Shown here one piece after another: positions 51,094-51,149 of a stretch of 51,149 nt of DNA. Below the pieces are notes generated by a model, which worked only from the letters and a program-made list of their open reading frames with translations, was not told where the DNA came from and did no database searches. The DNA comes from an uncultured Psychroflexus sp. (GTDB lineage Bacteria; Bacteroidota; Bacteroidia; Flavobacteriales; Flavobacteriaceae): contig CAJXLO010000006.1 of the NCBI GenBank assembly GCA_913056525.1, positions 1 to 51,149 of the forward strand, read 5' to 3'. Positions within the stretch are counted from its first letter, which is position 1, and the number at the start of each line of letters is the position of its first letter. Position numbers and translations under genes: made by a program.

Positions 51094-51149
51094 AGTAGGT
51101 ATCATCATGGGAAGCAAGAGCGATTGGCCGGTGATGGAAGATGCAAAAA
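51080..51149 (+). CDS. purE: 5-(carboxyamino)imidazole ribonucleotide mutase, N-terminal part (3' end outside window)
   Basis: The first 23 codons are visible from ATG 51080: MTKAKVGIIMGSKSDWPVME, which carries the PurE signature MGSxSDW with the active-site Ser and Asp. It takes the PurK product to carboxyaminoimidazole ribonucleotide. The gene overlaps purK by 14 bases and continues beyond the window. Confidence 0.93.
   Translation, partial: MTKAKVGIIMGSKSDWPVMEDAK

Noticed and set aside
1-51149. CRISPR arrays, transposases, integrases, toxin-antitoxin pairs and restriction systems
   Set aside because: Looked for on both strands by motif and repeat pattern; none recognised.

Overview
The window comes from the chromosome of a Bacteroidota bacterium, most likely a member of the Flavobacteriaceae. 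Four things support this. The promoters have the flavobacterial form TTG-N18/19-TAnnTTTG. Two proteins end in type IX secretion (T9SS) sorting domains. Several genes belong to families typical of the group: YfhO/DUF4834, a DUF6089-like barrel, a two-domain E1 alpha/beta fusion, paired OmpH proteins behind BamA, and OmpP1/FadL. The genes are packed in short operons with many stop/start overlaps. I see no phage, insertion sequence, CRISPR array or obvious plasmid functions.

Layout. 1-6035: the end of a phosphoethanolamine-transferase/sulfatase-like gene, then a minus-strand operon (DUF4834-like protein, YfhO, glycosyltransferase, flippase) for surface glycan or lipid-linked sugar work. 6142-7829: an outer-membrane barrel gene and a gene-poor AT-rich stretch with repeats and a possible decayed ORF. 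7830-12601: LOG-family hydrolase, T9SS-exported nuclease and an M1-peptidase-like protein without HEXXH fused to a barrel. 12758-20927: the accessory part, with a hypothetical protein behind a perfect palindrome, a DUF6175-like secreted protein beside the 3' remnant of a lost gene, a cluster of lipoprotein / 53-residue secreted peptide / FG-GAP T9SS protein, and a membrane TPR-LytTR regulator. 21264-32714: branched-chain 2-oxoacid dehydrogenase E1 fusion, FadL-like barrel, Arg/Ser-rich lipoprotein, ProS, an aminotransferase, and the tig-clpP-clpX operon. 32795-38611: TonB-receptor-like barrel, a small membrane protein, and a FadL/SGNH-lipase pair. 38709-51149: pdxJ-hydrolase, then a divergent block CBS protein-nadK-DUF6089-uppS-bamA-ompH-ompH-murI, tRNA-Leu, M20 dipeptidase, purK and the start of purE.

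How it fits together. The right half is core biology: protein quality control (tig, clpP, clpX), vitamin B6 and NADP supply, and a cell-envelope block in which UppS (lipid carrier), BamA plus two Skp-like chaperones (outer-membrane assembly) and MurI (D-glutamate) lie in one direction. The left half is envelope-facing and more variable. The best candidates for something undescribed are the HEXXH-less peptidase/barrel fusion and the lipoprotein-peptide-FG-GAP cluster next to a membrane-bound LytTR regulator. Nothing in the window clearly amounts to a new defence or mobile system.
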